Shown: in pieces, positions 33,324 through 47,838 of the stretch
How the letters are laid out: the number at the start of each line of letters is the position of its first letter
Numbering within the stretch: position 1 is the first letter of the stretch
Source: Umbelopsis isabellina
Taxonomy: Eukaryota > Mucoromycota > Umbelopsidomycetes > Umbelopsidales > Umbelopsidaceae
DNA length: 64,000 bases
Direction: 5' to 3'
Assembly (NCBI GenBank): GCA_016758905.1
Contig: JAEPQZ010000007.1
Location: 743,595-807,594 of the forward strand
Notes under the pieces: generated by a model
The model's database searches: none
Told to the model about the DNA's origin: nothing
The model's input: only the letters and a program-made list of their open reading frames with translations
Position numbers and translations under genes: made by a program

Positions 33324-35696
33324 ATGAGATACTCATGGTTTTTAATTTTGCTGTCAACGTTTGCACTTCAAATAAGCTTGAGCAGAGCATCTCCGCAAGC
33401 TAATGTGAACAACTGGACGCCGAATCCCTGTAACGACAATACTAATAATAATAATAAGAGAGGCATCGTAATCAGCCCGGGAGCTTCGCTAGAGCCCCTT
33501 GTAGGCAACTGGGCGACGTCAACCACAACATCGACGCCAACCCACACTACATCTACTACTACTACCACTGCCACGGCCACCCAAGATAACTGTCCTTCGC
33601 CTACACCTACATCCCCACCAGCTCAATGTTCATCACAAAATACTAGCAGCTGGTCATGGAGTGATTATCTCTATCGTAAGAAATATTTATTTATCATTTT
33701 TCAGCAACATCGCTCCCACTAAGCCTCGACCTTATCAACAGATACCTATGGATACGGTGTTACTCCTGCCCTCGGAGTGATGGGTGGTATGCTGATGTTG
33801 ATCGGCTTACATTTCATGACATTTGGCTTCCGGGTATTCCGAGGAACTCTCGCACTTGTTGGATTCACAGTATTTGGTGAATATTTATTTATGTTATACC
33901 ATTCTAGTGTATCTGATTAAGTTTTTCTAACAAATATACCCAGGTATCGTTACCTGGATCGGTCTCACCAATGGCGAACCTGCTGGCGGATACCCACATC
34001 GAGATATCATCTATGTGACCGTCATCATTGGTCTAGGTCTGCTCGGAGCCATAGTCTTTATGTATTTCTGGTGCTTTAGCATATACATGATTGGCGGTAC
34101 GTATTTGACTGGAAGTTGCTTTTTGGAGTGACGGCTTGTACATAAATGGTCAATCCTTCCTTTTGTCCGGCACCACTAACTTTTTATCGGCCATAATGCT
34201 CAGGTTTAATGGGCTTTCTCTTTGCGATCTTCGTGCTATCATGGAAACAAGACCTTTTGATTACCAATGTGAGAGTTATTGCCATGCTTTGATTTCTCAT
34301 TGCATTTGTATATGCAATCATAGCTGACCATCATTCATCTACACAGAACATTGCTCGCATCTGCTTCATAATAGGATTGGTTTTCCTATTCGCAGGATCA
34401 ATATATATCGCAGAGCGCTATGTAATCCTATTTTCTCTATCGTTTTCTGGCGCCTATCTGTTTATTTTGGGTCTGGACCTTTTCATACATACAGGGTTTA
34501 TCAATGCGCCTCGAAGCATTCTGGATCACAATGGCTGTCACAGTATCACTTATCGAATCACCACCGGCGTATACGTGATGCTTGCTATGGTCATTGTCTT
34601 GACTCTTCTAGCATTCTGCTGGCAATACTATTGGAACGTCATGATAATGAACAGATGCTTCGGCGTCAATGTGGTAGCCGTCAAACCAGAAACAGTCGTT
34701 GTCGCCGAGAGCGCGCACTCACCTTCTGCAGGCGCCACTGTAGTGGCTATCTCAGAAAAGCCGGGGACATCTCACCACTCTGAGGTAGTGCCTGTAGTTT
34801 CCGAGAAGCCATTGACTTCACATCACTCTGAGGTGATAGTTTCTCCAGTCCATAGCGCCCACAGCCACCATTCTGTTCCTCTATCTGTTATTCGAGAGAA
34901 TGCTAGTGCCATTGCGTCCGGAACAGGTCCGCTAAGTAAGAGCGCTAGCCATCATACTACTGCCCTAGTATCGGGTCCCCGTTCGGTGGTCGAGTCAGTC
35001 GCGCCATCTAGCCACCACACCGTGATCTCTCCTTCGAGGAAAAGCCTACCAGCCTCTGCGGTGTCGGCAAGTCGTCATTCTGCGACTGTGGTATCAGGTG
35101 GTCACAGTGGATCTAAATACAGTGCTGCTCCCACTGGCACCCGGTCGGCTCGCGGAAGGTCCCTTCCTGTACCATCCATCCTAGGCAGTCTCCTTGGGGA
35201 AATAGTGCCAGTAGGGTCTGTGCACACCGGCACTAAATCCGCACCTGCTAGTAGCCATCACTCTGCAAGCCATCACTCTGCAAGCCAGCACTCTGCAAGC
35301 CATCAATCTGCAAGTCGCCACTCCACTAGTCATCACTCTGCAAGTCACCACTCCCCTAGTCATCACTCTGCAAGTCACCACTCTCCTAGTCATCACTCTG
35401 GAAGCCAACATACTGAAAGCCATCATACTGGAAGGGATCTTTTAGCGGCCGCTGCCGCCGCTGCTGTCGCCGCTGCAGCCAGCCGCCGGTCAGTAGCTCC
35501 ATCTGTTTTAAGTGGTAATCGCTCCCTTTCTCATACCCATCCCACCACCGCACAGTCTGTGAGTGGCAATCGTTCAATAGGTACAGGTGTAGTCGATGAC
35601 GACGACTCTCGATCAACCTCAACGAGTGCGACCATGCGATCAGAGCAGCCTCCGCCTGTCCGAAAATTATTTGGAATCATTCCAGTTGTATATTGA
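33324..35696 (+). CDS. TM7S3/TM198-like (DUF4203) polytopic membrane protein with Ser/His repeat tail
   Basis: Exons 33324-33675, 33742-33876, 33944-34096, 34204-34268 and 34347-35696 join in phase and give 684 residues. A signal peptide (about 1-22) is followed by a Thr-rich ectodomain of about 95 residues. Some seven hydrophobic helices follow: GVMGGMLMLIGLHFMTFGF, VFRGTLALVGFTVFGIVTW, IIGLGLLGAIVFMYFW, GLMGFLFAIFVLSW, FIIGLVFLFAGSI, FSGAYLFILGLDLF and YVMLAMVIVLTLLAF. The pattern of glycine-rich helices with an FRG turn is that of DUF4203/TMEM198. The cytosolic tail of about 300 residues is rich in Ser and His and contains twelve 5-residue repeats and a long alanine run. Function is unknown in fungi. 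Confidence 0.83.
35253..35432 (+). repeat. 15-bp tandem repeat coding for SHHSA-type pentapeptides
   Basis: Twelve consecutive 15-base units encode S-H-H-S-A with variants (SQHSA, SHQSA, SRHST, SHHSP, SHHSG, SQHTE, SHHTG). All changes keep the frame. A GC-rich alanine-codon run follows at about 35444-35484. Related single SHHS motifs occur upstream in the same tail, so the array looks like local expansion of an existing motif. Confidence 0.9.
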
Positions 35697-36236
35697 ACCA
35701 TGGCACATGTTGCCATGCCGTTTGTCTCTTGCTTATTTATCTTACAGAACCCAATATAAATAAAAATCATGCACTTGCATTAGCACAGTTGCAGATAGTT
35801 CAGAAACATGCCCGACTATTGCCTTCTCTGAACTACTTGTGTGTGCGATAATTGCCTTTTAAGGCTGTTACTTCATGGCTATTACACAAAAAAATCAATG
35901 GTTGTGTGTATCTGTTTTATATAGCACACCGCTCCGCGCAAGTGGGGCTGGTCCTGTGTGTGTCCTCACTCAATGCGTTTCATAAAAGAAGCCATATGGT
36001 TTGAAAAGAAATATATATTATATATAACAATAGTGATGAAGTTTGATCCTAAAAGAACAAGTTCCAGCCATCACCAATTCCTACTTTTTTTTTTTTTTTC
36101 AGTGTACTTTGTCTATCCTTTGTGTGCTTTCACTCGCATGTGATTTCACCAAAACTCAAAACGAGATGAAAAAGAAAAAGACAAAAGGGATAGAAAACTA
36201 CAAATCATGTTACATTTTGAAAGAAGGTTTATGTGT
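35697..36236. other. Convergent intergenic region upstream of the actin stop
   Basis: The 3' flanks of the membrane-protein gene (+) and actin (-) meet here. There is a run of about 15 T bases near 36085-36100 on the plus strand and no supported gene. Confidence 0.5.
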
Positions 36237-37685
<1,449 letters not shown>

Positions 37686-37919
37686 TACAGATGAGAGATG
37701 AGAAAAGAGATGAAGAGATGAGAACGGGGGGAGTATGCGGTTTAAAAGCAGAAAATAGAAAACAGGTCGCGCGGTGTTGGAATCGTCTACGTTTTACAAT
37801 AGGGCTTTGCATTTATGATTTTCCCGCTTGGCTTTCACTCACGTCACGTCATACAACGGCTGACTTCATCGCCAGTGTTCCTTAATATGTAACTATGTCT
37901 TCATCTTTATTATGGAAGG

Positions 37920-39202
37920 CTATTCATGAGATTCAATCCACTGCAGATAGTCTTCAGTGACCCTCTGTTTATCCTCAGGTAGTTCATAGTGCACTAACAA
38001 AAATTTTGATTATTATTGGGTTAGTCTTATTTGCGATTTTCGCTCCATTAATGTTAAGCAAAATTCCTGTACGAGCCAACTCACATTCATGATAACAACC
38101 CTCATAAGTGTGGAAAGCCTTGTCAGTTGAGCCGATGCGTTCATAAGCTTGTTTCGCGGCCTCGTAACTATTATACGGATCAGCTGTGCCATGTACCACC
38201 AAAATAGGTGTGGTAATCTTGGCAGCCAAACTATTCAACACCAACTCTCCGTTCGCAAGCATGCTTTTCACTTTTTGTTGACAATGAGTATTTAGGAAAA
38301 TCAGAGTTAAATATTAATTATTATGCTTTGTTTGCTTTGCATGAATCACTTACACGTTGCTAAAGTGGCAGTGTCGTTGACGAGAGGATCTTCTTTATAA
38401 CGTTTAACTTCTTGCGGGTCTCGCGAAATACCCTTGGGATCAAGTCCGACTGTATAAGGATACCACGGTAACAGTGGCGCTGCCAAGTTCTTCAACGCGA
38501 AAAAGATAGGTGCAGGTGGAGCATTGACCACACGCACTAGTGGTGCAGACGAAATGGCCGCAGTCACCTTGGCAACACCTTTGTATTTGTCGCCGTTGGC
38601 CAAGTATGAGAGCACGATTTCACCGCCCTTTCAAAATTTCGAGATAAGAGTAAGAGATTTCGGATTACAGCCTTTGAGTGCAGTTTGTCTTAGAAACCAT
38701 AAAAATATTTACCATGCTATGGCCCATGAGGATCAATGAAATATTGTCCTTCTTATGGCGCAGAACTGCATCATCGACGTCGCCAAGGACCTTGTCCCAA
38801 CTACAAAAAGACATTATATATCACAAGTAAATCTTATGGTCTTTTTGGCAAATGCATCAAAAACATATGACTAAACCGCTAACCCTTGATTGTTGCCCTG
38901 GCCCTTTGATTTCTTGGCTGTTTCACCAAATCCTCTTTGGTCCCAACAGTAACATTCGATGCCTCGGGCAGAAAATTGTTTAAATAAGTCCAAGTATCTT
39001 CCACTGTGCTCGCCAAAACCATGAACCATTCTGGAGGGGATTTCCTGAAAACATTAGCAATCAGAATGTGCTTGATTACAGCAATTGTCTCTACTTACAC
39101 CAAGTTTGCTTTAACTTGGCCGACAGCCTTCCAAGTTCGGGTAAACAATTGTTGATTATCTTTGGTAGTATACCAATTTTCAGTGACCTCTACAGACTCC
39201 AT
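37920..39202 (-). CDS. Monoacylglycerol lipase-like alpha/beta hydrolase
   Basis: About six exons encode roughly 310 residues from MESVEVTENWYTTKDNQQLF to QWIESHE. Motifs are VHGFGEHSGRY (oxyanion region), CYCWDQRGFGET, the nucleophile elbow LMGHSMGGEIV (Ser in GHSMG, split by an intron between M and G), the acid HGTADPYNS and the His in YHECEL. These match the serine hydrolase (lysophospholipase/Yju3, MGL) family, which releases fatty acid from monoacylglycerol on lipid droplets or membranes. The exon ending at about 38350 uses the donor GTAAGT after ACGT, which restores TLKSMLANGELVL. A TATA-like element (CATATATACC) lies in the upstream region. Confidence 0.9.
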
Positions 39203-39809
39203 TTAATTGATGTGAAAAAAGAGTGAAAGGATACTAAGATCAATGTGGAGTTTTGCGCCAGCATATATACCTATGTTTAGTCAAACTGAGGCGCTAGTGG
39301 CACCGAACGACCATTATATTCATGTGAAAAAACGCTGACGTTTCTCATCCATAAGTCATAGACTTTACATTAGTTATACACTTTATTTGCATATCTGTTC
39401 TTAAAAATGCGTTTGCTATCCTCATGACATAAGCAACACTGAGCGGATGGCATCACTCCAATGTTGAGGATCTCCTTGTTTGCTTCAAATCGGGGCTTTG
39501 ATATAACTTGGTTTTACCTGTATTGTATTTGTCATTATGTTTCGGGATAAATAGCTCCTTCAAAGAACAGCACTAAGTAAATGAAGCCTTAGTGTTCGAG
39601 ACTTGGGGCGCATGGATTCAGCCTGGCACTTTAAATGGCTCGTAAGGAGTATGAAGTTGAAATTGTGGATGCAGTCATTGCAGCACAAAGCTTGATTTGT
39701 GTAACCTGGTCAGCCATATCATGCAGTACCTGAAAGGTAATATTTTTTTCTCAGCGTAACAGCCTTCGACAAAAGGTTCTCTTCACTTCCTTTTGCTTAT
39801 TAACTAGCT
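39203..39809. other. Divergent promoter region
   Basis: About 600 bases lie between the starts of the lipase-like gene (-) and the TM2 gene (+). Nothing beyond presumed promoters was recognised. Confidence 0.45.
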
Positions 39810-40464
39810 ATGCCAGAATACGGTGCTGTTCCCACGCAAGATCCTGAACAAGGTCAACAACAAAGCACTTCCCAACAAGCCAGCTCTTGTTTTGTGAAAC
39901 TTAAGGACCGTATTTTGCATCCTCGTCACCGTAAAGCAGCTATCGCTGCTTGGTTGGTTGTTTTGGGCATTGCTGTGACTCTTGTTATTAGTATCCATTA
40001 CAGTCTGTTACCTATCAACGCTAATCCTCATGATGATGTACTTGCTACTTGCCGCTCGGACAGAAGCGCCTTCATTGCCCTGATGCTATCCATTTTCTTG
40101 GGACCTCTTGGCGTAAGCAGTAAACTGACATATAGTGGCACATAAACAAGCTGTGTTCTAATTTATCCTTTGCTTAAACTTAGATTGATCGCTTGTATCT
40201 GGGATATGTTTTTGTCGGCTTGTAAGTACACCATTATTGCGCGTTCAACATCTGTTTAATGTTTGAAAGTGCTAACTCTCTACCACAGGATCAAGTTTGT
40301 TACTGGTGGTCTTTTTGGTATTCTTTGGGTGGCAAGTCTTCAATTGTAATTTCCATCCTACCTACTAGATCAGACTTACTAATATTGCTTCTATTATATA
40401 GATTGATATCGCACTTATTGCCCTGGGCGACCTTCCTGACGCTAGCGGATGCTGGCTCCATTAA
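39810..40464 (+). CDS. TM2-domain membrane protein
   Basis: Exons 39810-40112, 40184-40221, 40289-40328 and 40402-40464 join in phase and give 147 residues. A polar N-terminus (Gln/Ser-rich) leads to a first helix (AAIAAWLVVLGIAVTLVISI). The TM2 domain then follows: RSAFIALMLSIFLGPLG, IDRLYLGYVFVGLIKFVTGG and LFGILWVIDIALIALGD. The GxxGxDRFYLG-K-xTxG-WxxD pattern is diagnostic of TM2, found in bacteria and eukaryotes and of unclear function. Exons 2 and 3 are only 38 and 40 bases, so automated models could easily miss them. Confidence 0.88.
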
Positions 40465-41338
40465 TGGCCTGCTGTTGGTAGGCTGACGCTTCCAAACTCG
40501 GAATATTAGTCATTTTTTTTTAGTGACACCAATACCAACAAGCTTACGTACCCCATACCCCTTAACATTAGCCTCGGTAGCTATAATTCTTCATTGAGTG
40601 GCACGCTTTTGCCATAATAAATCAGATTGGAAGAAATATCATTCAGTGTCAAACATTATAAAAACATTTATATGTGTTTTAATTCACTTTATACTATCAT
40701 CTTTAGTGTAAGCAGCGGAACCTGATCCTACCAATGTTTTCAACAATGTTACTTACCGAGCTTGTTTGACAAGAACTTGAATGGTATCTTGTTATTTCCG
40801 TGTTTTGCTTTGACACAGAAAGGAGCAACAAATAGTGACTATGGTATTCACCGAACAATAATGTTGGTAGTGAAAATATTTCCTTATACAGTTGTCAATT
40901 GTGCAGGTATCGGGGAGTTGATGGCCCTTGCCTATGACGAGATTTTTGACGTAGAAATTTTCAACTGGTCAATGCTACCTTTAGTTTATGAAGCATAAAC
41001 GTACTGAAACACCTCGGTATTCACATATTTTATCAATCTACCAGCCGCAATACAATCTGGTCTACATATCAGGCGTTTAGCTTCTCGTACAGTGTTTAAT
41101 TTTTGCTCTCTGAACAACTTTGTTTTCTAGGTCAATGGGAACGTTCCAATCCGGACCGAAGAAAATGTACCTGCCACTGTCTCTCCTCGCCCTCTGTGCG
41201 CATTGATTATAATTTCCGTTCCTGAACATGGTAACATTCTAAGCTGTTACATAAATACAAAAGAGTTCTTTTTAAACAAAAATCAGGGGATTCTCTTTCC
41301 ACATTGTTATATTGATTAACTTCATTGCATTACCTGAC
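40465..41338. other. Intergenic region before the forkhead gene
   Basis: About 870 bases lie between the TM2 and forkhead genes, both on the plus strand. It is AT-rich and the one longer frame (40762-40998) lacks an ATG start and any known motif. It presumably holds the forkhead promoter and 5' UTR. Confidence 0.45.
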
Positions 41339-42249
<911 letters not shown>

Positions 42250-42629
42250 CCATGATCAAAAATTAACTCGTAATGCATTATGAATCATATGGCTTTTTTT
42301 CTCATGTTTGGTACAATCAATATTTTACACATTTTTAGTTTTTTGAAATTTGACAATACTTTTTACTTATGTTGGTGTCGTGAGTGTGCTTGAATATCTC
42401 AATCAAAATATAAGCTTTCAAGGATTGCTAGTTCTAGGTCATGACAGGTACCCAATGAAACAGGCTCTCAGAGTTTATGTTGATACTCAACGAAAAGACC
42501 TGAGGTAAAAATACAGTATTATAGGCAACAATGTTAAGAGCAGACCAAACTTTTTGTTTATATTGGGAAGCGTGTTTGTATATGGAGACTTTTATTGGTG
42601 GCAATATGGAATTCAATCTTTTACTCAAT
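42250..42629. other. Convergent intergenic region
   Basis: The 3' flanks of the forkhead gene (+) and uL2 (-). No supported gene or structure was seen. Confidence 0.45.
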
Positions 42630-43616
42630 CTATTCCTTGAGCTTCTTGCTACCACGCAACAAACCAGTTCTATTGAAATAGCAAGATTAATTTCGGTTGG
42701 GACATAAGACTTGAAAAAGAAAAAGAACGATACTGACCTGCGAGCGGCGATCAAACCAACCTTTTGACCGGCGGAAGCATCACGAGCAATGGTGGAAGCC
42801 TTACCAATATGTTGATGGTTACCACCACCGTGAGGATGGTCAACGGGGTTCATAGCAACACCACGAGTTCTGGGCCAGCTGTTGCGCTTGGCCTTGTACT
42901 TGTGGAAAGCACGACCAGCCTTGAGCAAAGGCTTATCGATACGACCACCACCAGCAACGATACCGATGGCAGCACGGGAGCCAGAGGGAACAACCTTCTT
43001 GGCACCGGAGGGAAGCTTGATGCGGGTTTTACCATCATCACCGTGGCCAATGACAGTAGCGTAGTTACCGGAGGTACGGGCAAGAGCACCACGGTCACCG
43101 CTGTTCTCCTCAACATTGCAGACAATGGTACCTTCGGGCATAGAAGAGAGGGGAAGGACATTTCCAACAGAGAGAGAGGCCTTCTTTCCGCAGTAGATGA
43201 ACTGACCGGTGTACATACCTTCAGTGGCAATGAAGGTTTGAGTGCGGAGACGGTACTTGTATTGGTCGCGGAAGACGACCTATTGAAGCGAAAAGATCGG
43301 TTAGCGTACATATATGAGGACTATTGGCGATTGATAGGCGAATAGTAGTCGATTTCAATGATTATTTCTACATTAGATTCGCAGAAATATGTCGAACTAC
43401 TATCAAACCTATCATCGACGAGTTGTGAAAAATACTGACCTTGGCAAGAGGAGCACCACGTCCGGGGTCGTGGATAATTTCCTTGACGATACCACGGACA
43501 TAGCCGTTGCGTTCGGCATAGTCGAGGGATCTCAATTTAGCAGCACCCTTGCGGTGGGTGGTAATGGACTTGAAGATTCCACCAGATTTCCTCTGAGCAC
43601 GGATAACGCGACCCAT
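42630..43616 (-). CDS. RPL2: 60S ribosomal protein uL2 (L8/L2)
   Basis: Exons 43616-43440, 43279-42738 and 42669-42630 join in phase and give 252 residues, the usual cytosolic length. The protein starts [17 protein letters not shown] and carries the universal signature [17 protein letters not shown], whose His is at the peptidyl-transferase centre. The end is [12 protein letters not shown]. It assembles early into the 60S subunit. Codon use is strongly biased to C/T-ending forms (for example GGT, GCT, AAG), as for highly expressed genes, and unlike the neighbouring genes. Confidence 0.98.
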
Positions 43617-44404
43617 TTATACAAGCTGTAGTCGTCATGAATGTGCGGATAAGAATTGTTGATGATGGCCAAGAAAGATTAAGGGAGTTAGTTAGTAATG
43701 TCATCTAGCATTGAAACTTGAATGGCAGATGTCCAAATTGAACATTGATGGACATGTATGGACATTTGAAGTCGAAACGCTGTATATCATTTCATCCATT
43801 CATCCATCCATCCGTCTGATGCAATGCTCATGATACTGCTCATTGTTGATATAGACTGTACATACATTGAGGATAAGAGAGGGCTTCATGATACCACCGA
43901 TGCCAGGCGGTTTTCATCCGTCAACCAATTACCATATTAGGAAACCGCTCTCTCGCATTTCGCTACTTAAGTCTTCATCGCTGTCTATCCATTTTATCAC
44001 ATCAAATACAACTTATGCTTTAATAAATGTTGAATGCATATAATAAATTTGTATACTATTGAAACTATTGTTAGCAGGTGTTCAATGCGCGGTGCGCAGC
44101 TTTTGTCGTCTGGCCCTAGTTATTTTAAAACGCTTTTTCCCGCCCTCATCTCCCAGTCTGGGGTGATCTTGCAACCTTATGGGCAAAACTAATATCTCAT
44201 ATTATAATTAATGATCCATTTCATGTATAATACTTTGTGTAGCAGTGATGGCTCAATATTTTCGATAAACCACGCTTTTAATCTGATTCAAGGCACAGCG
44301 GAATTTAGATTAGGCGCAGGCACTGGGACTGCGCTTTTTACTGCCTACTGTACTTTTTTTTTTGGACAGTGAATCCAGCATTTCACCAGATCTCAATCAG
44401 TTCC
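43617..44404. other. Divergent promoter region of uL2 and UTP25
   Basis: About 790 bases between the two starts. A short imperfect ATCC tetranucleotide array lies near 43794-43814, and several copies of GGACAT occur at 43750-43770. No other feature was recognised. Confidence 0.5.
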
Positions 44405-47340
44405 ATGGCTAAGAATCGCTCCTCAGCTGTTGGTAAGAGCTCAAAGCCGAAGCCTCAAGCCAAGTCACGACCAAGTGGCTTGTCTTCTAACAAAGCCAGA
44501 AGCAAAAAGTCTAGAGAAACTGTGAAATACGGACAACTTAGCAGAAAGGAGAAGACAAATCTCGAAGAATATGGTGAATTAACTCCAAGAGATCTTGACG
44601 AAGAGGAAGAAGACGAGGAACTTGCTGGACAGTGAGTGTAGTATACAGAATACTGCAAAAACTATGCGATTGTCGTATTCATCGTTCTCTTATTAGGCGC
44701 TTACGAAAGGTGGTTAATGAAGAAGATCTTGATGAAGATATACGAAAACGCAAATTTGAAAATGCAGCTGCCTTGGATGATGAGGAAGAGGACGAGGAAG
44801 ATGATTGGCAAAAGCCCTCAGCCTATAATAGACTACTTGGGATGTTACAAAAGACTTCTAAACATCAGGATTTTTACAAGAGAATGAAGCTTGAGGAAGA
44901 AGGCTTAGAAGATCAAGAAGACGATATGGTCACTGACGAGAATGAAGATGATGAGGAGCCTGAAGAGCAAGGTAAGTTTTTGAAAAATTCATTGGAAACG
45001 TTGGTTTGATCTGTATCTGATCCTTACATATCTTCTCAGTGTTGGAACTCACTGCAGAAGAGGAAAAAGAGCTACGAGAAAAGTATGGAGATGACTATCT
45101 CGCCGCTCTTGATGAAGAAGAAAACGGTGATCATCAGTCTGACAACGACAGCGAGGCTGAAAATCAGGACAATCAAGAGGAAGATGACGATAGCGTTTCC
45201 TCTGACGAAGAAGATGATGGCGAAGCCATTGAGAATGCTGGAGACAGCGACAATGAAGATAGCGAAGCTTCAAAGGCACATTTCGGTGACGAACAATCTC
45301 AAAAAATATCCGGAAAGGTATCGAAAGTGGAAGCTAAAGAATGGAGTCAAAAAGTCTTTGAAGATGCCGTTCTGAAAACTGTCACTTCGTTTAATGTCTC
45401 TGACAAACCTCCAGCTAGTTTGACTGCTACAAATTGCAATACTCTACAAGACTTCAACGTGAAACAAAGGATTCAGAATCAATGGCTCAAGATCAATGAA
45501 GAGTGCCTTCAAGACCACAATGATTCCAGTATGACGCCGCTTCAAAAATCTCTTTTTCATGCCTTCAATCAATATCAGGATGTTGCATACTGCAACCGAG
45601 ATATTGATAATGCCAAGGAAATTAGAAGAGCTTATGCACTGCATGCTTTGAACCACGTTATGAAGAACCGTGATAGAGTCATGAAAAACAACGAACGTAT
45701 TTCAAAGGCTCAGAAAGCAAATCGTGATATTGAAGAGATCAGAGATCAAGGGTTCACTCGACCCAAAGTTCTGATCATACTGCCATTTCGGAATGCTGCT
45801 GTAGATATTGTCAATTCTCTCATCGAATTGTCTGGAAGTGAACAGCAAGAGCACAAGAAGCGCTTCTTCGATGAGTTTAATCTGATGGAAGAAGAGGAAG
45901 AGAAATCTGATAAACCGCTGGATTATCAGGAAACTTTCAAAGGAAACATTGATGATCATTTTCGTTTGGGCATCAAGTTTACCCGCAAAACAATGAAATT
46001 GTACTCTGACTTTTATAGTGCTGATATCATAATAGCTTCTCCGCTCGGTTTACGAACAGTCATTGGAGCGGAAGGCGACAAAAAGCGGGACTTTGATTTT
46101 CTATCGTCCCTTGAAGTTATCATTATGGATCAAACTCAACAATTCCTGATGCAAAATTGGGATCACATTGAGGTGAGTATACAGAGAAATGAATGATTAA
46201 GTATTGACAAAACAACTAAATTATATGATGATTGTTGTAGCACATAATGGAACATGTAAATTTAATACCCAAAGATGCACATGGTTGTGACTTTTCTCGA
46301 GTTAAGAGCTGGTACCTGGACGGAAGAGCAAAGTATCTGCGACAGACACTTATCTTTGCTGATTTCTTGACTCCTGAAATCAATGCACTATTCAACAAAT
46401 ATATGAAGAATGTTGCCGGAAAGCTTAAAATCAAGCAATCCTATGATGGATCAATGGTGGACGTGATTGCCAATGTGCAACAGGTAGGACATATTTGGAA
46501 ATTCACACCAGCTAATTACTTAACTAATGTGACACATATTACGTTGAATTATCTAGACCTTTATTCGATTGGAAGCCCAATCACTGGCAACCGTGGACGA
46601 CCTTCGCTTTAAATATTTTATAGAAAAGGTATGTGTAACTCGAGAATCTGCTGAATGCCAACAAGACAGCTTAACGAGACATAAAATTTTTCTCCCTCAT
46701 TCCCAGACCCTGCCAACGCTACAAAGGTCTTCTATCACTCAGTCCCATACTTTGATATTTGTACCATCATATTTTGACTTTGTGCGACTTCGCAACTATT
46801 TGGAAGATAACAAGTATTCCTACGCACATATTTGCGAGTAAGTGACATAATATTCCAAATCCTCACTTCTTGAGTAACAATGATGAGGGCTTTAGCCCCA
46901 AAACTTACATGGGCCCCGTGCAATCTCACCTTTGTTAGATACACGCCTACTCCGCAGGTCTCCAAGGCGCGATCTGATTTTTTCCATGGCCGCGTTAGCT
47001 TCGTTCTCTACACTGAGCGTTTTCACTTTTTCCGAAGGTAACTAATTTCTAATACAATCGACTATATTCACATGAGGATTCTAACTTATATTTGTTCAGG
47101 TACAACATCAGAGGTGCCTATCACGTCATATTTTACGGACTGCCCGACCATCCCAACTTTTATACCGAAATTGTCAATTATCTTGCCCTTAAAGGAGACG
47201 CAAGTAGTGCCGAAGAAGCTACATTTTCTTGTAGCGCCTTATTTTCCAAGTACGACATGCTGAAGCTCGAAAGAATTGTTGGCACCGATAGGGCTAAAAA
47301 AATGTGTACTTCTGGAAAGAACCTGTTTGCATTTTCATAA
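44405..47340 (+). CDS. UTP25: U3 snoRNP component UTP25 (DEF homologue)
   Basis: Eight exons (44405-44631, 44697-44971, 45040-46172, 46241-46483, 46557-46628, 46707-46837, 46939-47037, 47100-47340) join in phase and give 806 residues. The N-terminal 270 residues are basic and then strongly acidic (EEDEEDDW, NDSEAENQDNQEEDDD). The conserved part resembles a degenerate DEAD-box fold: RPKVLIILPFRNAA, FKGNIDDHFRLGIKFTRK, DFYSADIIIASPLGLRT, IMDQTQQFLMQNWDH, and the family-specific CDFSRVKSWYLDGRAKYLRQ, SHTLIFVPSYFDFVRLRNY and TERFHFFRRYNIRGAYHVIF. UTP25 acts in the nucleolus in 18S rRNA processing. The helicase motifs are altered, as in the family, so ATPase activity is doubtful. Confidence 0.96.
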
Positions 47341-47838
47341 TCTTATTTTAAATCCTTGCTAGAGACTCAAGCAAAACTAGCAACAAAGGCATACTCTTGA
47401 CCATCACACCTTTCATAGAATAATATCATATATAAAAAAAAAAAGATTCCATATTGATTGAAATGTGACTGCCAATATCTCAGGATCAGGGCCGAATTGT
47501 GCGCCAGCCATTCATTCACATCGTCCGCTCTGGAGATATTCTCGGGATTGCTTTCTGCTCCAGCCTATTTTCTACTTTCCCATCATAAACACTCCTTGTA
47601 GTGTCTACACCTTGTATAATCTCTAATTTGGGAACTGTTTATCTTTCGAAGCCGCTGTCTTTCTTCCCACTCTCCGTTCAATAACGAGCTCGGTACGAAT
47701 CCATTAGCAACTGCATATTCTCGAATTGATTGACGATTTACAGTTCTAAAGTAACTTGATTAATGCTACTAAGTCATTGTCTTACTAATATTCACACCGC
47801 AATAGATTACTGCAACTGGTAATTCTTATAAATTTGCA
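47341..47838. other. Intergenic region between UTP25 and the PAK gene
   Basis: About 500 bases in tandem orientation. It holds an A run near 47431-47443 and pyrimidine-rich stretches near 47650. An 11-base GAGCTCGGTAC at about 47687 resembles a cloning polylinker but is too short to matter. Confidence 0.45.

Noticed and set aside
33053-33325. A 90-residue minus-strand frame rich in Lys and Leu
   Set aside because: No domain, no signal, AT-rich chance composition and overlap with the start of the DUF4203 gene.
39222-39235. TAGTATCCTTTC on the minus strand, resembling a U12 GT-type donor
   Set aside because: It lies upstream of the lipase-like start codon with no coding sequence before it and no matching branch site or acceptor noticed.
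40762-40998. A 78-residue plus-strand frame before the forkhead gene
   Set aside because: Begins with TTG, has no known motif and cannot be spliced in phase to the forkhead exons by any evident signal.
42764-43345. Gly/Thr-rich 193-residue plus-strand frame opposite uL2
   Set aside because: Antisense shadow of the highly biased ribosomal protein gene; it runs across the uL2 intron and has no independent support.
43794-43814. Short ATCC tetranucleotide array upstream of uL2
   Set aside because: Only about five imperfect copies; an ordinary microsatellite with no evident regulatory role.
47687-47697. GAGCTCGGTAC, identical to part of a common cloning polylinker
   Set aside because: Only 11 bases match and the flanks are ordinary intergenic sequence, so vector contamination is not supported.
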